64,000 nt of DNA from Intrasporangium flavum (GCF_001956915.1 NZ_MLJO01000022.1:109434-173433); one strand, 5' to 3'; shown: positions 51,038-59,646, counted from the stretch's first letter. Program-made: numbers and translations. The notes: generated from the letters alone by a model not told the origin.

Positions 51038-52732
51038 TCAGGCCACGCGGTTGACCGTCTTCTCGATGCCGGCGATGAGACGGGAGTAGTCGTCGGTCGG
51101 CGACCCACCGAGCACGGACCCCCACGCCGGCACGAGCTCGGCGCCGTAGCGGTGCCCGAACCCGTCGGGCGGGTCGTGCCCGACGGCCATGTCGGTCGTC
51201 AGCTGCCAGAACGTCGCGAACGGGATCCACGTGACGTCCGGGTTGACGTCACGCCCGCGCGGCTCGCGCAGCCAGTCGGGCTGCTCGCCGAGCAGCGCGG
51301 GGTTCCACCACACGACCGGGTCGGACGGGTGCTGCGCGTAGACGAACCGGGGGAAGTCCCAGGCCCCGTAGGGCCGGCCGTAGTAGTCGTGGGTCAGCTG
51401 GTCGCCGCTCGCCGCGAAACGGACGTGCAGTCCGTCGTCGACGACGGGGACGATCTCGGGCGAGCCCTCGTTGCGCCGGGCGGTGAGGCTCGCGGCGATG
51501 CCGGTGAAGCTCGGCGTGCCGACCCACACGCCGCCCTGGGCCCGGGCCAGCATGTCGGCCTCGTCGCGGAAGGCCCCCTGGCCGCCGTACGAGCCGAGCG
51601 ACTCGCCGCCGACGACGAGCTGCGGGCGATGGCCCTCGGGCAGCGTCTTCCACACCGCGTAGACCCTGTCGAAGAGCGCCGTGCCGGCCGCGCGCGGGGT
51701 GTCGCGGTCGGTGAGGATCGCGAGCGCGCTGGGCAGGAAGGAGTACTGCATCGCCGCGATGGCGGAGTCGCCGTTGCTCAGGTACTCGATCGACTGGGCC
51801 GACCAGTCGTCGACCCACCCGGTGCCGGTGGTCGTGATGACGGCGAGCACCTTGCGGTCGAACGCCCCGGTGCGGCGCAGCTCGCGCACGACGGCGTCGG
51901 CGACGTCGTCGATGGTGCGGTCGCCGGTGCGCCCGGCGTAGACGCGGATCGGCTCGATGGCGTCGCGGCCCGTGGCGGCCGAGATCTCCTGCGGCGTGGG
52001 CGCGCTCGTGACGAACATCTGCCCCTGGTAGCCGAGGCTGGCGTACGTCTCGTAGGAACCGGGACCGCCGGACACGAGCGACGAGCGCGGCGCGGCGCGG
52101 TTCGACGGGGCCTCGGCGTTGACCTTGGCGGCCACGCCGGCGAAGGCGTCGAGGCCGCGGTGGAGCAGGACGCTGTCGGTGACCCAGGCGGTGGCCGTGG
52201 CCACGACGACGACCGCGATCATCGACGCGACGGTCTTGGGCAGCACGTGCCCGGCCGCCTCGGCCAGGCCGTGCGTCATGCCCCGCAGCCCACGGGCGAT
52301 GAGCAGGAAGAGCACGGCGATGGCGGCGGCGAGCGCGAGGGCCAGGGCCCAGTCGAGGGGGTCGAGCGGCTCGAGGCGCACGACGGCGGCGGTGCGGGCC
52401 TGCGAGCGGACGTTGGCCACCGTGATGCCGATGACCGCGACGGCCCCGAACACCGGCGCCGCGACGCGGATCCAGTGCCGGGCCTCGCCGCTGACGTGCA
52501 CGCGCAGGTCGATGACCCGAGCGAGCGTGCGCACGAGCCACGCCACGAGGACGCCGAGCGCGTAGCCGACCGACGCGCAGAGCCCGCTGATCAGGCCTTG
52601 GTAGTACCAGGTGCGCGGCAGCAGGCTCGGTGAGATCGAGATGAGGAAGTACGCGGCGCCGAAGAGCAGGCCGGTGCGGGACAGGTGCCACCACCGGCGG
52701 CCCAGTCGCAGGTCACGGGTGGCGTCGGGCAC
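51038..52732 (-). CDS. Membrane-anchored alpha/beta hydrolase (Abhydrolase_9 type)
   Basis: 564 residues. The N-terminal 190 hold about four helices (GLLFGAAYFLISISPSLLPR, GLISGLCASVGYALGVLVAWLV, VAAPVFGAVAVIGITVANV, DWALALALAAAIAVLFLLIA). The catalytic domain has VVGGESLGSYGGQGAF (Ser nucleophile), GTGWVDDWSAQSIEYLSNGDSAIAAMQYSFLPS and HRYGAELVPAWGSVL. This two-domain plan is characteristic of actinobacterial Abhydrolase_9 proteins, probably esterases or lipases facing outside. GTG 52732 is chosen because it gives the usual short N-tail; a GGAAGG sits too close to serve as RBS. Substrate unknown. Confidence 0.88.
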   Translation of the reverse strand: MPDATRDLRLGRRWWHLSRTGLLFGAAYFLISISPSLLPRTWYYQGLISGLCASVGYALGVLVAWLVRTLARVIDLRVHVSGEARHWIRVAAPVFGAVAVIGITVANVRSQARTAAVVRLEPLDPLDWALALALAAAIAVLFLLIARGLRGMTHGLAEAAGHVLPKTVASMIAVVVVATATAWVTDSVLLHRGLDAFAGVAAKVNAEAPSNRAAPRSSLVSGGPGSYETYASLGYQGQMFVTSAPTPQEISAATGRDAIEPIRVYAGRTGDRTIDDVADAVVRELRRTGAFDRKVLAVITTTGTGWVDDWSAQSIEYLSNGDSAIAAMQYSFLPSALAILTDRDTPRAAGTALFDRVYAVWKTLPEGHRPQLVVGGESLGSYGGQGAFRDEADMLARAQGGVWVGTPSFTGIAASLTARRNEGSPEIVPVVDDGLHVRFAASGDQLTHDYYGRPYGAWDFPRFVYAQHPSDPVVWWNPALLGEQPDWLREPRGRDVNPDVTWIPFATFWQLTTDMAVGHDPPDGFGHRYGAELVPAWGSVLGGSPTDDYSRLIAGIEKTVNRVA

Positions 52733-52864
52733 CCTTCCAGCGTATTTCGGCGATGGCCCGCCCCGCCTCGGGTTTGTCCCTGACCGGTCCCTGAGTCGCG
52801 GCCTCCCGGCGTCCGACCGGCTGCCCGCCACCCCGGGGAGTGACGGCCGGGGCAGGATGGGCGG

Positions 52865-53710
52865 ATGAGCCGCGACGACCAGCGCATCCGCACTTTCGCC
52901 CGCGACGGCCTGCGCTTCGAGGTCGATGACGCCGGGCCCCTCGGCGGCGACGTCGTCGTGCTGCTGCACGGCTTCCCCACCGACCGCTCGAGCTGGCGGG
53001 CCGTCACGCCGCTGCTCCACGAGGCGGGCCTGCGCACCCTTGCTCCCGACCAGCGCGGCTACTCCCCCGGCGCGCGCCCCACGGGCGTCGACGCCTACCG
53101 CCTCGAGGAGCTCGTCGCCGACGTGCTCGGGCTCGTCGACGCGTCGGGCCGCGAGCGCGTCCACCTCGTCGGGCACGACTGGGGCGGCGGCATCGCGTGG
53201 CTGCTCGCCGGCAACCACGCGGGGCGGGTCGCGTCGCTGACGGCGCTGTCGACCCCGCACCCCGCGGCGCTGGGGCGGGCCTGGCGCCGCGGGTGGGACC
53301 AGCGTCGGCGCTCCTGGTACGTGGCCGCCTTCCAGGTGCCGGCGCTGCCCGAGCAGGTGATGGCCCGACGCTTCGAGGCGCTGATGCGGCGCGGCGGGCT
53401 GCCCGAGGAGGACCGCCGGCGCTACGCCGACCGCCTCGCCACACCGGCGGCGATCTCCGGCCCGATCAACTGGTACCGGGCCTCACGGCGCTCCTCGGTG
53501 CCGGCGCACAGGGTGCACGTGCCGACGACCTACGTCTGGGGGTGCGAGGACCCGTTCCTGGGCCCCGACGCCGCACGCCTCACCGCCGAGCATGTCGAGG
53601 CCCCGTACGAGCTCGTCGAGCTCGACGCCGGCCACTGGCTGCCCGAGATGCGCGCCGCCGAGTGCGCCGCGGCCGTCCTGCGCAGCGTCGCCCGGGGCTC
53701 GGCTGCCTGA
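52865..53710 (+). CDS. Alpha/beta hydrolase, epoxide hydrolase/haloalkane dehalogenase type
   Basis: 281 residues. VVLLHGFPTDRSSW supplies the oxyanion HGFP, LVGHDWGGGIAWLLAGNH has an Asp (not Ser) nucleophile, and LDAGHWLPEMRA gives the His. The cap domain carries INWYRASRR with a Tyr typical of epoxide hydrolases, which favours epoxide opening over dehalogenation. Soluble and cytoplasmic. Divergent from the membrane hydrolase; 50 bases upstream of the DsbA gene. Confidence 0.9.
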   Translation: MSRDDQRIRTFARDGLRFEVDDAGPLGGDVVVLLHGFPTDRSSWRAVTPLLHEAGLRTLAPDQRGYSPGARPTGVDAYRLEELVADVLGLVDASGRERVHLVGHDWGGGIAWLLAGNHAGRVASLTALSTPHPAALGRAWRRGWDQRRRSWYVAAFQVPALPEQVMARRFEALMRRGGLPEEDRRRYADRLATPAAISGPINWYRASRRSSVPAHRVHVPTTYVWGCEDPFLGPDAARLTAEHVEAPYELVELDAGHWLPEMRAAECAAAVLRSVARGSAA

Positions 53711-53746
53711 CCCGCTCGCGATGCGGGGAAGAGAGCGGCACCGAGG

Positions 53747-53752
53747 TAGGTT
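53747..53752 (+). promoter_or_regulatory. -10 hexamer TAGGTT upstream of DsbA-like gene
   Basis: TAGGTT ends eight bases before GTG 53761, compatible with a leaderless or nearly leaderless mRNA. Confidence 0.5.
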
Positions 53753-53760
53753 GCACGACC

Positions 53761-54480
53761 GTGGAGATCGACATCTGGTCCGACATCGTGTGCCCGTTCT
53801 GCTACGTCGGCAAGCGCAGGCTCGAGGCGGCGCTCGCCGGTTTCGAGCACGCCGACGAGGTGACCGTCCGCTGGCACAGCTTCGAGCTGGACCGCGGCGC
53901 CGAGCCGGTGTCCGACGCGCCGCTCGTCGACCTCGTCGCCGGCAAGTACGGCATCTCCCGCGAGCAGGCCGTCGAGCAGCACCGCTCGCTCGCCGCGGCC
54001 GCCGCCGGCGTCGGTCTCGAGTTCAACTGGGAGCAGGCCCGGTACGGCAACACCTTCGACGCCCACCGGGTCGTGCACCTGGCCGCCGAGCACGGCCTCG
54101 CCGACGCCGCCCACGAGCGGCTCATGCGGGCCTACTTCACCGACGGGCTCGCCGTCGGCGACCGCGACACCCTGGTGCGCCTCGCCGCCGAGATCGGCCT
54201 GGACCCCGACGCCGTCCGCACGATGCTCGACTCCGACGACTACGGCAACCACGTGCGCAGCGACGAGGCCACGGCCAAGATGCTCGGCATCGAGTCGGTG
54301 CCCTTCTTCGTCCTCGACCGCCGCTACGGCGTCTCCGGCGCCCAGCCGGTCGAGGTGTTCACCGAGGCCCTCGAGACCGCGTGGGCCCATCGCGACGACG
54401 CCCGCGAGCCGGTCGCCGCGGGCGGCGGGTGCGGCGGTGGCTGCGGAGCCGGCGGGTGCGGAGGGGCCTGCGGGCGCTGA
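53761..54480 (+). CDS. FrnE-type DsbA oxidoreductase with Cys-Gly tail
   Basis: 239 residues. The thioredoxin fold opens with IDIWSDIVCPFCYVGKRRL (CPFC active site, about residues 11-14), holds the helical insert, and ends with the cis-Pro loop ESVPFFVLDRRYGVSGAQ. No signal peptide, so cytoplasmic like FrnE and 2-hydroxychromene-isomerase relatives. The last 20 residues are an unusual Gly/Cys tail with four Cys (GCGGGCGAGGCGGACGR), a possible metal or redox clamp. Its neighbours are an epoxide-hydrolase-like enzyme and YjbR. Confidence 0.93.
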   Translation: MEIDIWSDIVCPFCYVGKRRLEAALAGFEHADEVTVRWHSFELDRGAEPVSDAPLVDLVAGKYGISREQAVEQHRSLAAAAAGVGLEFNWEQARYGNTFDAHRVVHLAAEHGLADAAHERLMRAYFTDGLAVGDRDTLVRLAAEIGLDPDAVRTMLDSDDYGNHVRSDEATAKMLGIESVPFFVLDRRYGVSGAQPVEVFTEALETAWAHRDDAREPVAAGGGCGGGCGAGGCGGACGR

Positions 54481-54488
54481 CCGGCGCC

Positions 54489-54494
54489 TACGGT
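54489..54494 (+). promoter_or_regulatory. -10 hexamer TACGGT for leaderless YjbR mRNA
   Basis: TACGGT ends six bases before ATG 54501, just after the DsbA stop. Confidence 0.5.
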
Positions 54495-54500
54495 GGGTCC

Positions 54501-54908
54501 ATGGCCCACCCGACGATGTACGCGGACGCAGACCCGTACCTGACCCGGCTGCGCACCATCTGCCTCGCGCTGCCCGGCGCCGACGAGAAGGTCTCGCACG
54601 GCCGGCCCAACTTCTTCACCCGCAAGGTCTTCGCGATCTACGGCGGCGTCGTCAAGGGTGACCACGACCCGGAGCCCTTCCGCCAGGCGCTCCTCGTCCT
54701 GCCCGACGACACCGACCGGGCGGCGCTGCTCGAGGACGGGCGGTTCGTCGTGCCCGGCTACTACGGCCCGTACGGCTGGCTCATGCTCGACCTGCGCCAC
54801 CCGCACGGCGTCGAGGGCGTCGACTGGGACGAGGTCGGCGAGCTCGTCGACGCCTCCTACCGGCGCACCGCACCGGCCCGGCTCGTCGCCCGGCTCGACG
54901 CGTCCTGA
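54501..54908 (+). CDS. MmcQ/YjbR family protein
   Basis: 135 residues of the double-wing fold of YjbR: LRTICLALPGADEKVSHGRPNFFTRKVFAIYGG at the start, LLVLPDDTDRAALLEDGRFVVPGYYGPYGWLMLDL in the middle and VDASYRRTAPARLVARL at the end. Database names call it DNA-binding by fold resemblance; no function is established. Its own -10 hexamer suggests independent transcription. Confidence 0.9.
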   Translation: MAHPTMYADADPYLTRLRTICLALPGADEKVSHGRPNFFTRKVFAIYGGVVKGDHDPEPFRQALLVLPDDTDRAALLEDGRFVVPGYYGPYGWLMLDLRHPHGVEGVDWDEVGELVDASYRRTAPARLVARLDAS

Positions 54909-54941
54909 CCCGGGGCGCCGGGCGTCCGGCGCGCCCGTGCC

Positions 54942-54975
54942 CGGCGGGTTCGGCCGGGTTCGGCGGGTTCGGCCG
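54942..54975. repeat. GGGTTCGGC short direct repeats
   Basis: GGGTTCGGC occurs three times in succession within 54946-54973, separated by zero or one base, followed by GATTCCGGCC. The array lies between the YjbR stop and the CAP gene promoter (TACGGT at 55005-55010). Probably slipped-strand expansion. Confidence 0.8.
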
Positions 54976-55049
54976 ATTCCGGCCCGCGGCGGCTGCGTGC
55001 GGCCTACGGTTGAGGCGGAAAACGGACAAAAGCCAGAAAAGGTGCACCG

Positions 55050-55535
55050 ATGCGTCCTCGCCCCTTCACCGCCCGGATCGCCACCGCCGCCGCGGCCCTC
55101 GCGCTCGCCGCGTCCGGGGTCGTCGGCACCGCCGCCTCGTCGGAGGCCGCCACCCCGACGTACGCGCAGCAGGTCGTGACGCTCGTCAACGCCCAGCGCG
55201 CCAAGGTCGGCTGCCGCGCGCTCCGCGTCGACGTCCGCCTCCAGCGTGCAGCTTTCGCGCACTCGGTCGACATGGCCAAGCGGCGGTACTTCTCGCACAC
55301 CAGCCTCGACGGGCGCACGTTCGTCGACCGGATCCGCGCCCAGGGCTACACCGGCCGCCGCCTCGGCGAGAACATCGCCGCGGGCTACCGCACGCCGATC
55401 GCGGTCATGTCCGCGTGGATGAAGAGCCCGGGCCACCGCGCCAACATCCTCGACTGCCGCTACACCGCCATCGGCGTCGGCGTCGCCACCGGCGGCCCCT
55501 ACGGCATCTACTGGACCCAGGACTTCGGCGGCTGA
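55050..55535 (+). CDS. Secreted CAP/SCP domain protein
   Basis: 161 residues. Signal peptide MRPRPFTARIATAAAALALA with cleavage near SSEAATPTY (about residue 34). The CAP domain is short but complete: VTLVNAQRAKVGCRALRVDVRLQRAAFAHSVDMAKRRYFSHTS (His), GYTGRRLGENIAAGY (Glu), MKSPGHRANILDC (His) and GVGVATGGPYGIYWTQDFGG. Two Cys could form a disulfide. Bacterial CAP proteins (YkwD type) are extracellular; their activity is uncertain. Preceded by an unusually A-rich 40-base leader with AAAAGG. Confidence 0.92.
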   Translation: MRPRPFTARIATAAAALALAASGVVGTAASSEAATPTYAQQVVTLVNAQRAKVGCRALRVDVRLQRAAFAHSVDMAKRRYFSHTSLDGRTFVDRIRAQGYTGRRLGENIAAGYRTPIAVMSAWMKSPGHRANILDCRYTAIGVGVATGGPYGIYWTQDFGG

Positions 55536-55640
55536 CCCGGACTCGACCCCGCAGGTGCCCCGGCGGCCGTAGGGTGTGGCTCCGTCCGCCACGTGTCGTG
55601 GCGGGCGTCCGTCGGGACACGTCCGTCGAAAGGTCCGCGG

Positions 55641-55820
55641 GTGCACGGTGACACCGATCGGGAGCCGTCGCGGCGACGGGCCGTCGTCGTGACGCTCGTG
55701 GCCTCCGTGCTGCTCGTCACGGGGGGCCTGCTCGCCCTCAAGCGCTCCGTCGACGAGGACCTGCCGCGCTTCCCGCCGCCGACGCCGACCTCGACCTCCT
55801 CGCCGCCCGCTGCTGGGTAG
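55641..55820 (+). CDS. Small single-helix membrane protein
   Basis: 59 residues from GTG 55641. A basic stretch (REPSRRRAVVV), one helix (VTLVASVLLVTGGLLAL) and an acidic then Pro/Thr/Ser-rich tail (EDLPRFPPPTPTSTSSPP). This layout is common for inner-membrane peptides of unknown role. It ends ten bases before the ComB-like gene. Real coding status is moderately supported by the amphipathic order and GTG position only. Confidence 0.5.
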   Translation: MHGDTDREPSRRRAVVVTLVASVLLVTGGLLALKRSVDEDLPRFPPPTPTSTSSPPAAG

Positions 55821-55823
55821 GGT
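55818..55823 (+). promoter_or_regulatory. -10 hexamer TAGGGT for leaderless comB mRNA
   Basis: TAGGGT ends seven bases before ATG 55831 and overlaps the stop of the small membrane-protein gene. Confidence 0.5.
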
Positions 55824-55830
55824 CGCCGCC

Positions 55831-56670
55831 ATGGACGCGTGGCACAGCCAGGACCGGCACCTCGTGCGCCTCGAGTGGGGGGCCGACGCGTCGGTGGCCC
55901 TGGCCCGGCACGCGCGCGACGCCGGCTCGGACGTCGTGGCGGTCGTCGCCGACGTGCTCAGCTTCACGACGTGCGTGTCGGTCGGCGTCGACCGCGGAGT
56001 GCGCGTGCGGCCCTACCGGTGGAAGGACGCCTCTGCCGCGGCCTTCGCGCGGGAGAACGGCGCGGTGCTCGCGCAGCCGCGCGGTCCGGTGCCGCCCGCT
56101 GGCACCGCCGACGCAGCGGACGGCGACGACGGCCGGGTGAGCCTGTCCCCGAGGTCGATCCGCACCGCCGAGGGCCTCACGGACCTCGTGCTGCCCTCCC
56201 CCAACGGCTCCACCGTGTGCGCCGGGCTCGCCGAGGCCGGGGCGGAGGTCGTGGCCGCGTGCCTGCGCAACCGCACCGCGGTGGCCCGCCACCTGGCGGC
56301 CCGGTTCACGGCGAGCCCGAACCGGCCGCCCGTCGTGCTCCTCGTCCCCGCGGGCGAGCGGTGGCCCGACGACTCGCTGCGCCCCGCGGCCGAGGACCTC
56401 TGGGGCGTCGGCGCCGTCGCGGACGCGTTCGCACGGCTGCTCGAGCACCGCGCCGGACCGCTGCTGCTCAGCCCCGAGGCGCGGGTGGCGGTGGCCGCGT
56501 GGGACGCCGTGGCGGCGCCGGTCGATGCGCTGGCCGCCGACCTGCACGCCTGCTCGAGCGGGCGCGAGCTCGAGGAGAAGGGCTACGCCGACGACGTCGT
56601 CGTGGCCGCCGAGCTCGACGCGTCGGACGTCGTGCCCGTGCTGCGCGACGGCGTGTTCGTCGCCGTCTGA
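55831..56670 (+). CDS. comB: 2-phosphosulfolactate phosphatase-like protein (ComB)
   Basis: 279 residues. ComB motifs are in order: VVAVVADVLSFTTCVSVG (Asp), LPSPNGSTVCAGL (Asn-Gly-Ser/Thr), VLLVPAGERWPDDSLRPAAEDL (Glu/Asp cluster) and SSGRELEEKGYADDVVVAAELDASDVVPVL. In methanogens ComB makes sulfolactate for coenzyme M; actinobacteria have it without that pathway, so the true substrate here may differ. Convergent with the FAD oxidoreductase, seven bases apart. Confidence 0.88.
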   Translation: MDAWHSQDRHLVRLEWGADASVALARHARDAGSDVVAVVADVLSFTTCVSVGVDRGVRVRPYRWKDASAAAFARENGAVLAQPRGPVPPAGTADAADGDDGRVSLSPRSIRTAEGLTDLVLPSPNGSTVCAGLAEAGAEVVAACLRNRTAVARHLAARFTASPNRPPVVLLVPAGERWPDDSLRPAAEDLWGVGAVADAFARLLEHRAGPLLLSPEARVAVAAWDAVAAPVDALAADLHACSSGRELEEKGYADDVVVAAELDASDVVPVLRDGVFVAV

Positions 56671-56677
56671 GCCAGGC

Positions 56678-58063
56678 TCACTGCCCGATCGCCGACCAGA
56701 ACGCCGAGGCGGCCCGGGACGGCCGGCCGGTGCGGCGCTCGGACCAGTCGGCCGAGGTCATGAGGGCGGTGACGGCGTTGACGCCGAGCCACCGCAGCGG
56801 CTCGGGCTCCCAGTTGCGCGAGGTGCGCCCGGCCCAGGGCAGGCTCGTGAGGTCCTCGGGGTCCTCGCCACGGATCATCGCGGCGAGGGTGCGCCCGGCC
56901 AGGGCCGAGGTGGCGACCCCGTCGCCGACGTAGCCGCCGGCGAACGCGAGCCCGGTGTGCCGGTCGTGGCGCACCGACGGGAACCAGTCGCGCGGCACCC
57001 CGAGGTTGCCGCCCCAGGAGTGGGTGAACGCGACGCCCTCGAGGGCGGGGAACAGCTCGGTGAGGATGGTCCGCAGCCGGGCGTGGACCCGGTCGTCGCG
57101 GTCGTAGGACGGCGACACCTTCGACGCGTAGTGGTAGGGAGCACCCCTGCCGCCGAAGGCGATCCGGCCGTCGCGGGTGCGCTGGCCGTAGATGGTCAGG
57201 TGCCGGTTGTCGGCGAAGGTGGTGCGCCGCTCGAGGCCGATGCGCTCCCAGACGTCGTCCGACAGCGGCTCGGTGGCGGTCATGAGCGAGTAGACGGGCA
57301 CGATGGCGCGGCGGCGCCCGGCGACGGTCGGCGTGTACCCCTCGGTGGCGAGCACGACGTGCTCGGCGCGCACGGTCCCGTGCGGCGTGACGACGCGGTG
57401 GGCGCCGACGGCGGTGGCCGGCGTGCGCTCGTGCAGGACGACGCCGCGTCGCTCGACGGCGCGGGCGAGGCCGCGCACGAGCCGGGCCGGGTGCAGCGCC
57501 GCGCAGTGCGGGGTCCAGGCCCCGCCGAGCGCGTCGGGGAGGCGGACGTGGTCGGACACCTCGTCGACGTCGAGGAGGCGCAGGTCGTCGTCGCCGAAGC
57601 CCCACTCGCGGCTCTCGGCCACCTCGGCGCGCACCCGCTCGAGCTGGGCGGGGTTGCGGGCCACCGACACGTACCCGCCCTGGTCGAAGTGGCAGTCGAT
57701 GCCCTCCTCGGCGGCGACACGGCCCACGTCGGCGACGGTGTCGTGCAGCCGGCGCTGCATCCGCACCGCGGCCTCGCGGCCGCGCTCGGTGGCCATCCGG
57801 TGCAGCGAGGCCGGGAAGAGCGCCGAGCACCAGCCGCCGTTGCGGCCCGAGGCGCCGAACCCGGCGACCTCCTTCTCGAGCACGGCGACGCGCAGCGTGG
57901 GGTCGGCCCGGACGAGGTGGTAGGCGGTCCACAGGCCGGTGTAGCCGGCCCCGACGACGGCGACGTCGACGTCGAGGTCGCCGGGCAGGGACGGGCGCGG
58001 CGCGAAGTCGTCGTCGCACGTGTCGTGCCACAGGCTCAGGCCCCGGTAACCGCTCGGTAGCAT
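56678..58063 (-). CDS. FAD-dependent oxidoreductase, DAO/PuuB-like
   Basis: 461 residues. FAD motif VAVVGAGYTGLWTAYHL (about 31-47), FGASGRNGGWCSALFP, and a C-terminal GLAFAGGYVGDGVATSALAGRTL. HSWGGNLGVPRDWFPSV places residues that close the flavin site. Belongs to the amine-oxidising DAO subgroup, like the paralogue at 2877. It is divergent from a class III aminotransferase with a 149-base shared regulatory region, which fits catabolism of one amine or amino acid. ATG 58063 is preceded by CATGAT six bases upstream. Confidence 0.9.
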   Translation of the reverse strand: MLPSGYRGLSLWHDTCDDDFAPRPSLPGDLDVDVAVVGAGYTGLWTAYHLVRADPTLRVAVLEKEVAGFGASGRNGGWCSALFPASLHRMATERGREAAVRMQRRLHDTVADVGRVAAEEGIDCHFDQGGYVSVARNPAQLERVRAEVAESREWGFGDDDLRLLDVDEVSDHVRLPDALGGAWTPHCAALHPARLVRGLARAVERRGVVLHERTPATAVGAHRVVTPHGTVRAEHVVLATEGYTPTVAGRRRAIVPVYSLMTATEPLSDDVWERIGLERRTTFADNRHLTIYGQRTRDGRIAFGGRGAPYHYASKVSPSYDRDDRVHARLRTILTELFPALEGVAFTHSWGGNLGVPRDWFPSVRHDRHTGLAFAGGYVGDGVATSALAGRTLAAMIRGEDPEDLTSLPWAGRTSRNWEPEPLRWLGVNAVTALMTSADWSERRTGRPSRAASAFWSAIGQ

Positions 58064-58119
58064 GCCGGGATCATGCCACGACGACCTGTTCGTGCAACCC
58101 CTTCCGAGGGCCCATCTCA

Positions 58120-58188
58120 TTGGAATCAGGTTCCAACACCTACGGATTCCGTAGCCATCCGCAATTCTGACCACCCCTTCCGCAGAAT
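58120..58188. promoter_or_regulatory. Dyads in the shared promoter of oxidoreductase and aminotransferase
   Basis: Three inverted repeats lie in this gap: TTGGAA-N5-TTCCAA (58120-58136), TACGGA-T-TCCGTA (58141-58153) and ATTCTG-N13-CAGAAT (58164-58188). They are good candidates for repressor or activator sites controlling both divergent genes. Confidence 0.65.
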
Positions 58189-58212
58189 CGCGCGACACGG
58201 CATCATGCCGAC

Positions 58213-59568
58213 ATGAGCACCCTCGACCGCACCCGCCTCGCCGACCTGCACGCGCGCGAGCGCGAGGCGTTCACCGCCGCCCGCCCCCGCTCCGGCGAGC
58301 TGGCCGAGCGGGCCCGGGCCCACATGCCCGGCGGGGTCCCGATGAGCTGGATGGTCAAGTGGCCGGGCGACCACCCGGTCTTCGTCGAGCACGCGGAGGG
58401 GGCCCACTTCACGTGTGTCGACGGCATCGACCACGTCGACCTCTGCCTCGGCGACACCGGCGCCATGATGGGCCACTCGCCGGCCGCGACCGTCGAGGCC
58501 GTCACGCGGCAGCTCGCGCGCGGCATCACGACGATGCTGCCGACCGAGGACGCCATCGCCGTGTCGGGCAACCTGGCCGACCGCTTCGGGCTGCCGTACT
58601 GGCAGTTCACCCTGACGGCCACCGACGCCAACCGGCACGCCATCCGCTACGCCCGCCACCTCACCGGCCGGTCGAAGGTCGTCGTGCACAACTACTGCTA
58701 CCACGGCTCGGTCGACGAGGCCTTCGCGACGATCGGCGAGGGCGGCACCACGGTCGACCGCCGGCACAACATCGGCGCCCCGGTCGACACCGCCGAGACG
58801 ACGCGCGTCGTCGAGTTCAACGACCTCGACGCCCTCGAGAAGGCGCTGTCGCACGGCGACGTCGCGGCGATCCTCGTCGAGCCGGCACTGACGAACATCG
58901 GCATCGTGCTGCCCGACGACGGCTACAACGCCGGCGTCCGCGAGCTCGCGACGAAGTACGGGGCGCTGCTCATCAACGACGAGACGCACACCATCTGCGC
59001 GGGCCCGGGCGGCTACACGGGCGCCCAGGGACTCGAGCCCGACCTCCTCGTCATCGGCAAGTCGATCGGTGGCGGGATCCCTTGCGGCACCTTCGGTTTC
59101 ACGCAGGACGTCGCCGACCGCATCGCCCGCTCGGTCGATCTCGAGGACATCGACGTGGGCGGCATCGGCGGCACGCTCGCCGGCAACGGCCTGTCGATGG
59201 CGGCGATGAAGGCGACGCTCGAGCAGGTCATGACGCCCGAGGCGTTCGCGCACATGGTGCCGCTCGCCGACGCCTGGGCCGACGGCGTGCAGGCCGGCAT
59301 CGACGCGGTCGGCGCCGACTGGCACGTGACCCGGCTCGGCGCCCGCGCCGAGTACAACTTCTCGAAGGTGCCCTCGCGCAACGGCCAGGAGGCGCACGAC
59401 GCAGACGACTTCGAGCTGCAGCAGTACCTGCACCTCTACGCCCTCAACCGCGGCATCCTCCTGACGCCGTTCCACAACATGGCCCTCATGTGCCCCGACA
59501 CGACGGTGGCGGACGTCGACGCACACACGACGATGTTCCGGGAGTGCCTCGAGGAGCTCTTCGCCTGA
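58213..59568 (+). CDS. Class III (glutamate-1-semialdehyde-like) aminotransferase
   Basis: 451 residues. PLP-fold type I, class III: VHNYCYHGSVDEAFATIG (PLP phosphate and ring contacts), LLINDETHTICAGPGGY (Asp that salt-bridges the pyridine N), LLVIGKSIGGGIPCGTFGF (Schiff-base Lys). GSA aminomutase-like sequences without a hem neighbour usually act on omega-amines. Its divergent FAD amine oxidase suggests a shared amine or amino-acid pathway. CATCAT ends six bases before ATG 58213. A perfect 13-bp hairpin ends the gene. Confidence 0.9.
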   Translation: MSTLDRTRLADLHAREREAFTAARPRSGELAERARAHMPGGVPMSWMVKWPGDHPVFVEHAEGAHFTCVDGIDHVDLCLGDTGAMMGHSPAATVEAVTRQLARGITTMLPTEDAIAVSGNLADRFGLPYWQFTLTATDANRHAIRYARHLTGRSKVVVHNYCYHGSVDEAFATIGEGGTTVDRRHNIGAPVDTAETTRVVEFNDLDALEKALSHGDVAAILVEPALTNIGIVLPDDGYNAGVRELATKYGALLINDETHTICAGPGGYTGAQGLEPDLLVIGKSIGGGIPCGTFGFTQDVADRIARSVDLEDIDVGGIGGTLAGNGLSMAAMKATLEQVMTPEAFAHMVPLADAWADGVQAGIDAVGADWHVTRLGARAEYNFSKVPSRNGQEAHDADDFELQQYLHLYALNRGILLTPFHNMALMCPDTTVADVDAHTTMFRECLEELFA

Positions 59569-59577
59569 CGCGTCGCC

Positions 59578-59610
59578 GGTCGGCCCCCGGAGGATGTCCG
59601 GGGGCCGACC
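59578..59610 (+). terminator. 13-bp perfect hairpin terminator
   Basis: GGTCGGCCCCCGG (59578-59590) pairs with CCGGGGGCCGACC (59598-59610) around AGGATGT, ten bases after the aminotransferase stop. Confidence 0.88.
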
Positions 59611-59612
59611 CC

Positions 59613-59640
59613 TTGACGTTTTAGTAAGCGCGCTTACTAT
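59613..59640 (+). promoter_or_regulatory. Operator-promoter: TTGACG, 18-bp palindrome, TACTAT
   Basis: -35 TTGACG (59613-59618), a 16-base spacer and -10 TACTAT (59635-59640) end six bases before ATG 59647. The perfect 18-bp palindrome TAGTAAGCGCGCTTACTA (59622-59639) fills the spacer and overlaps the -10. A dimeric repressor bound here would block RNA polymerase; the MarR protein of this operon is the best candidate. Confidence 0.9.
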
Positions 59641-59646
59641 AGGTCC

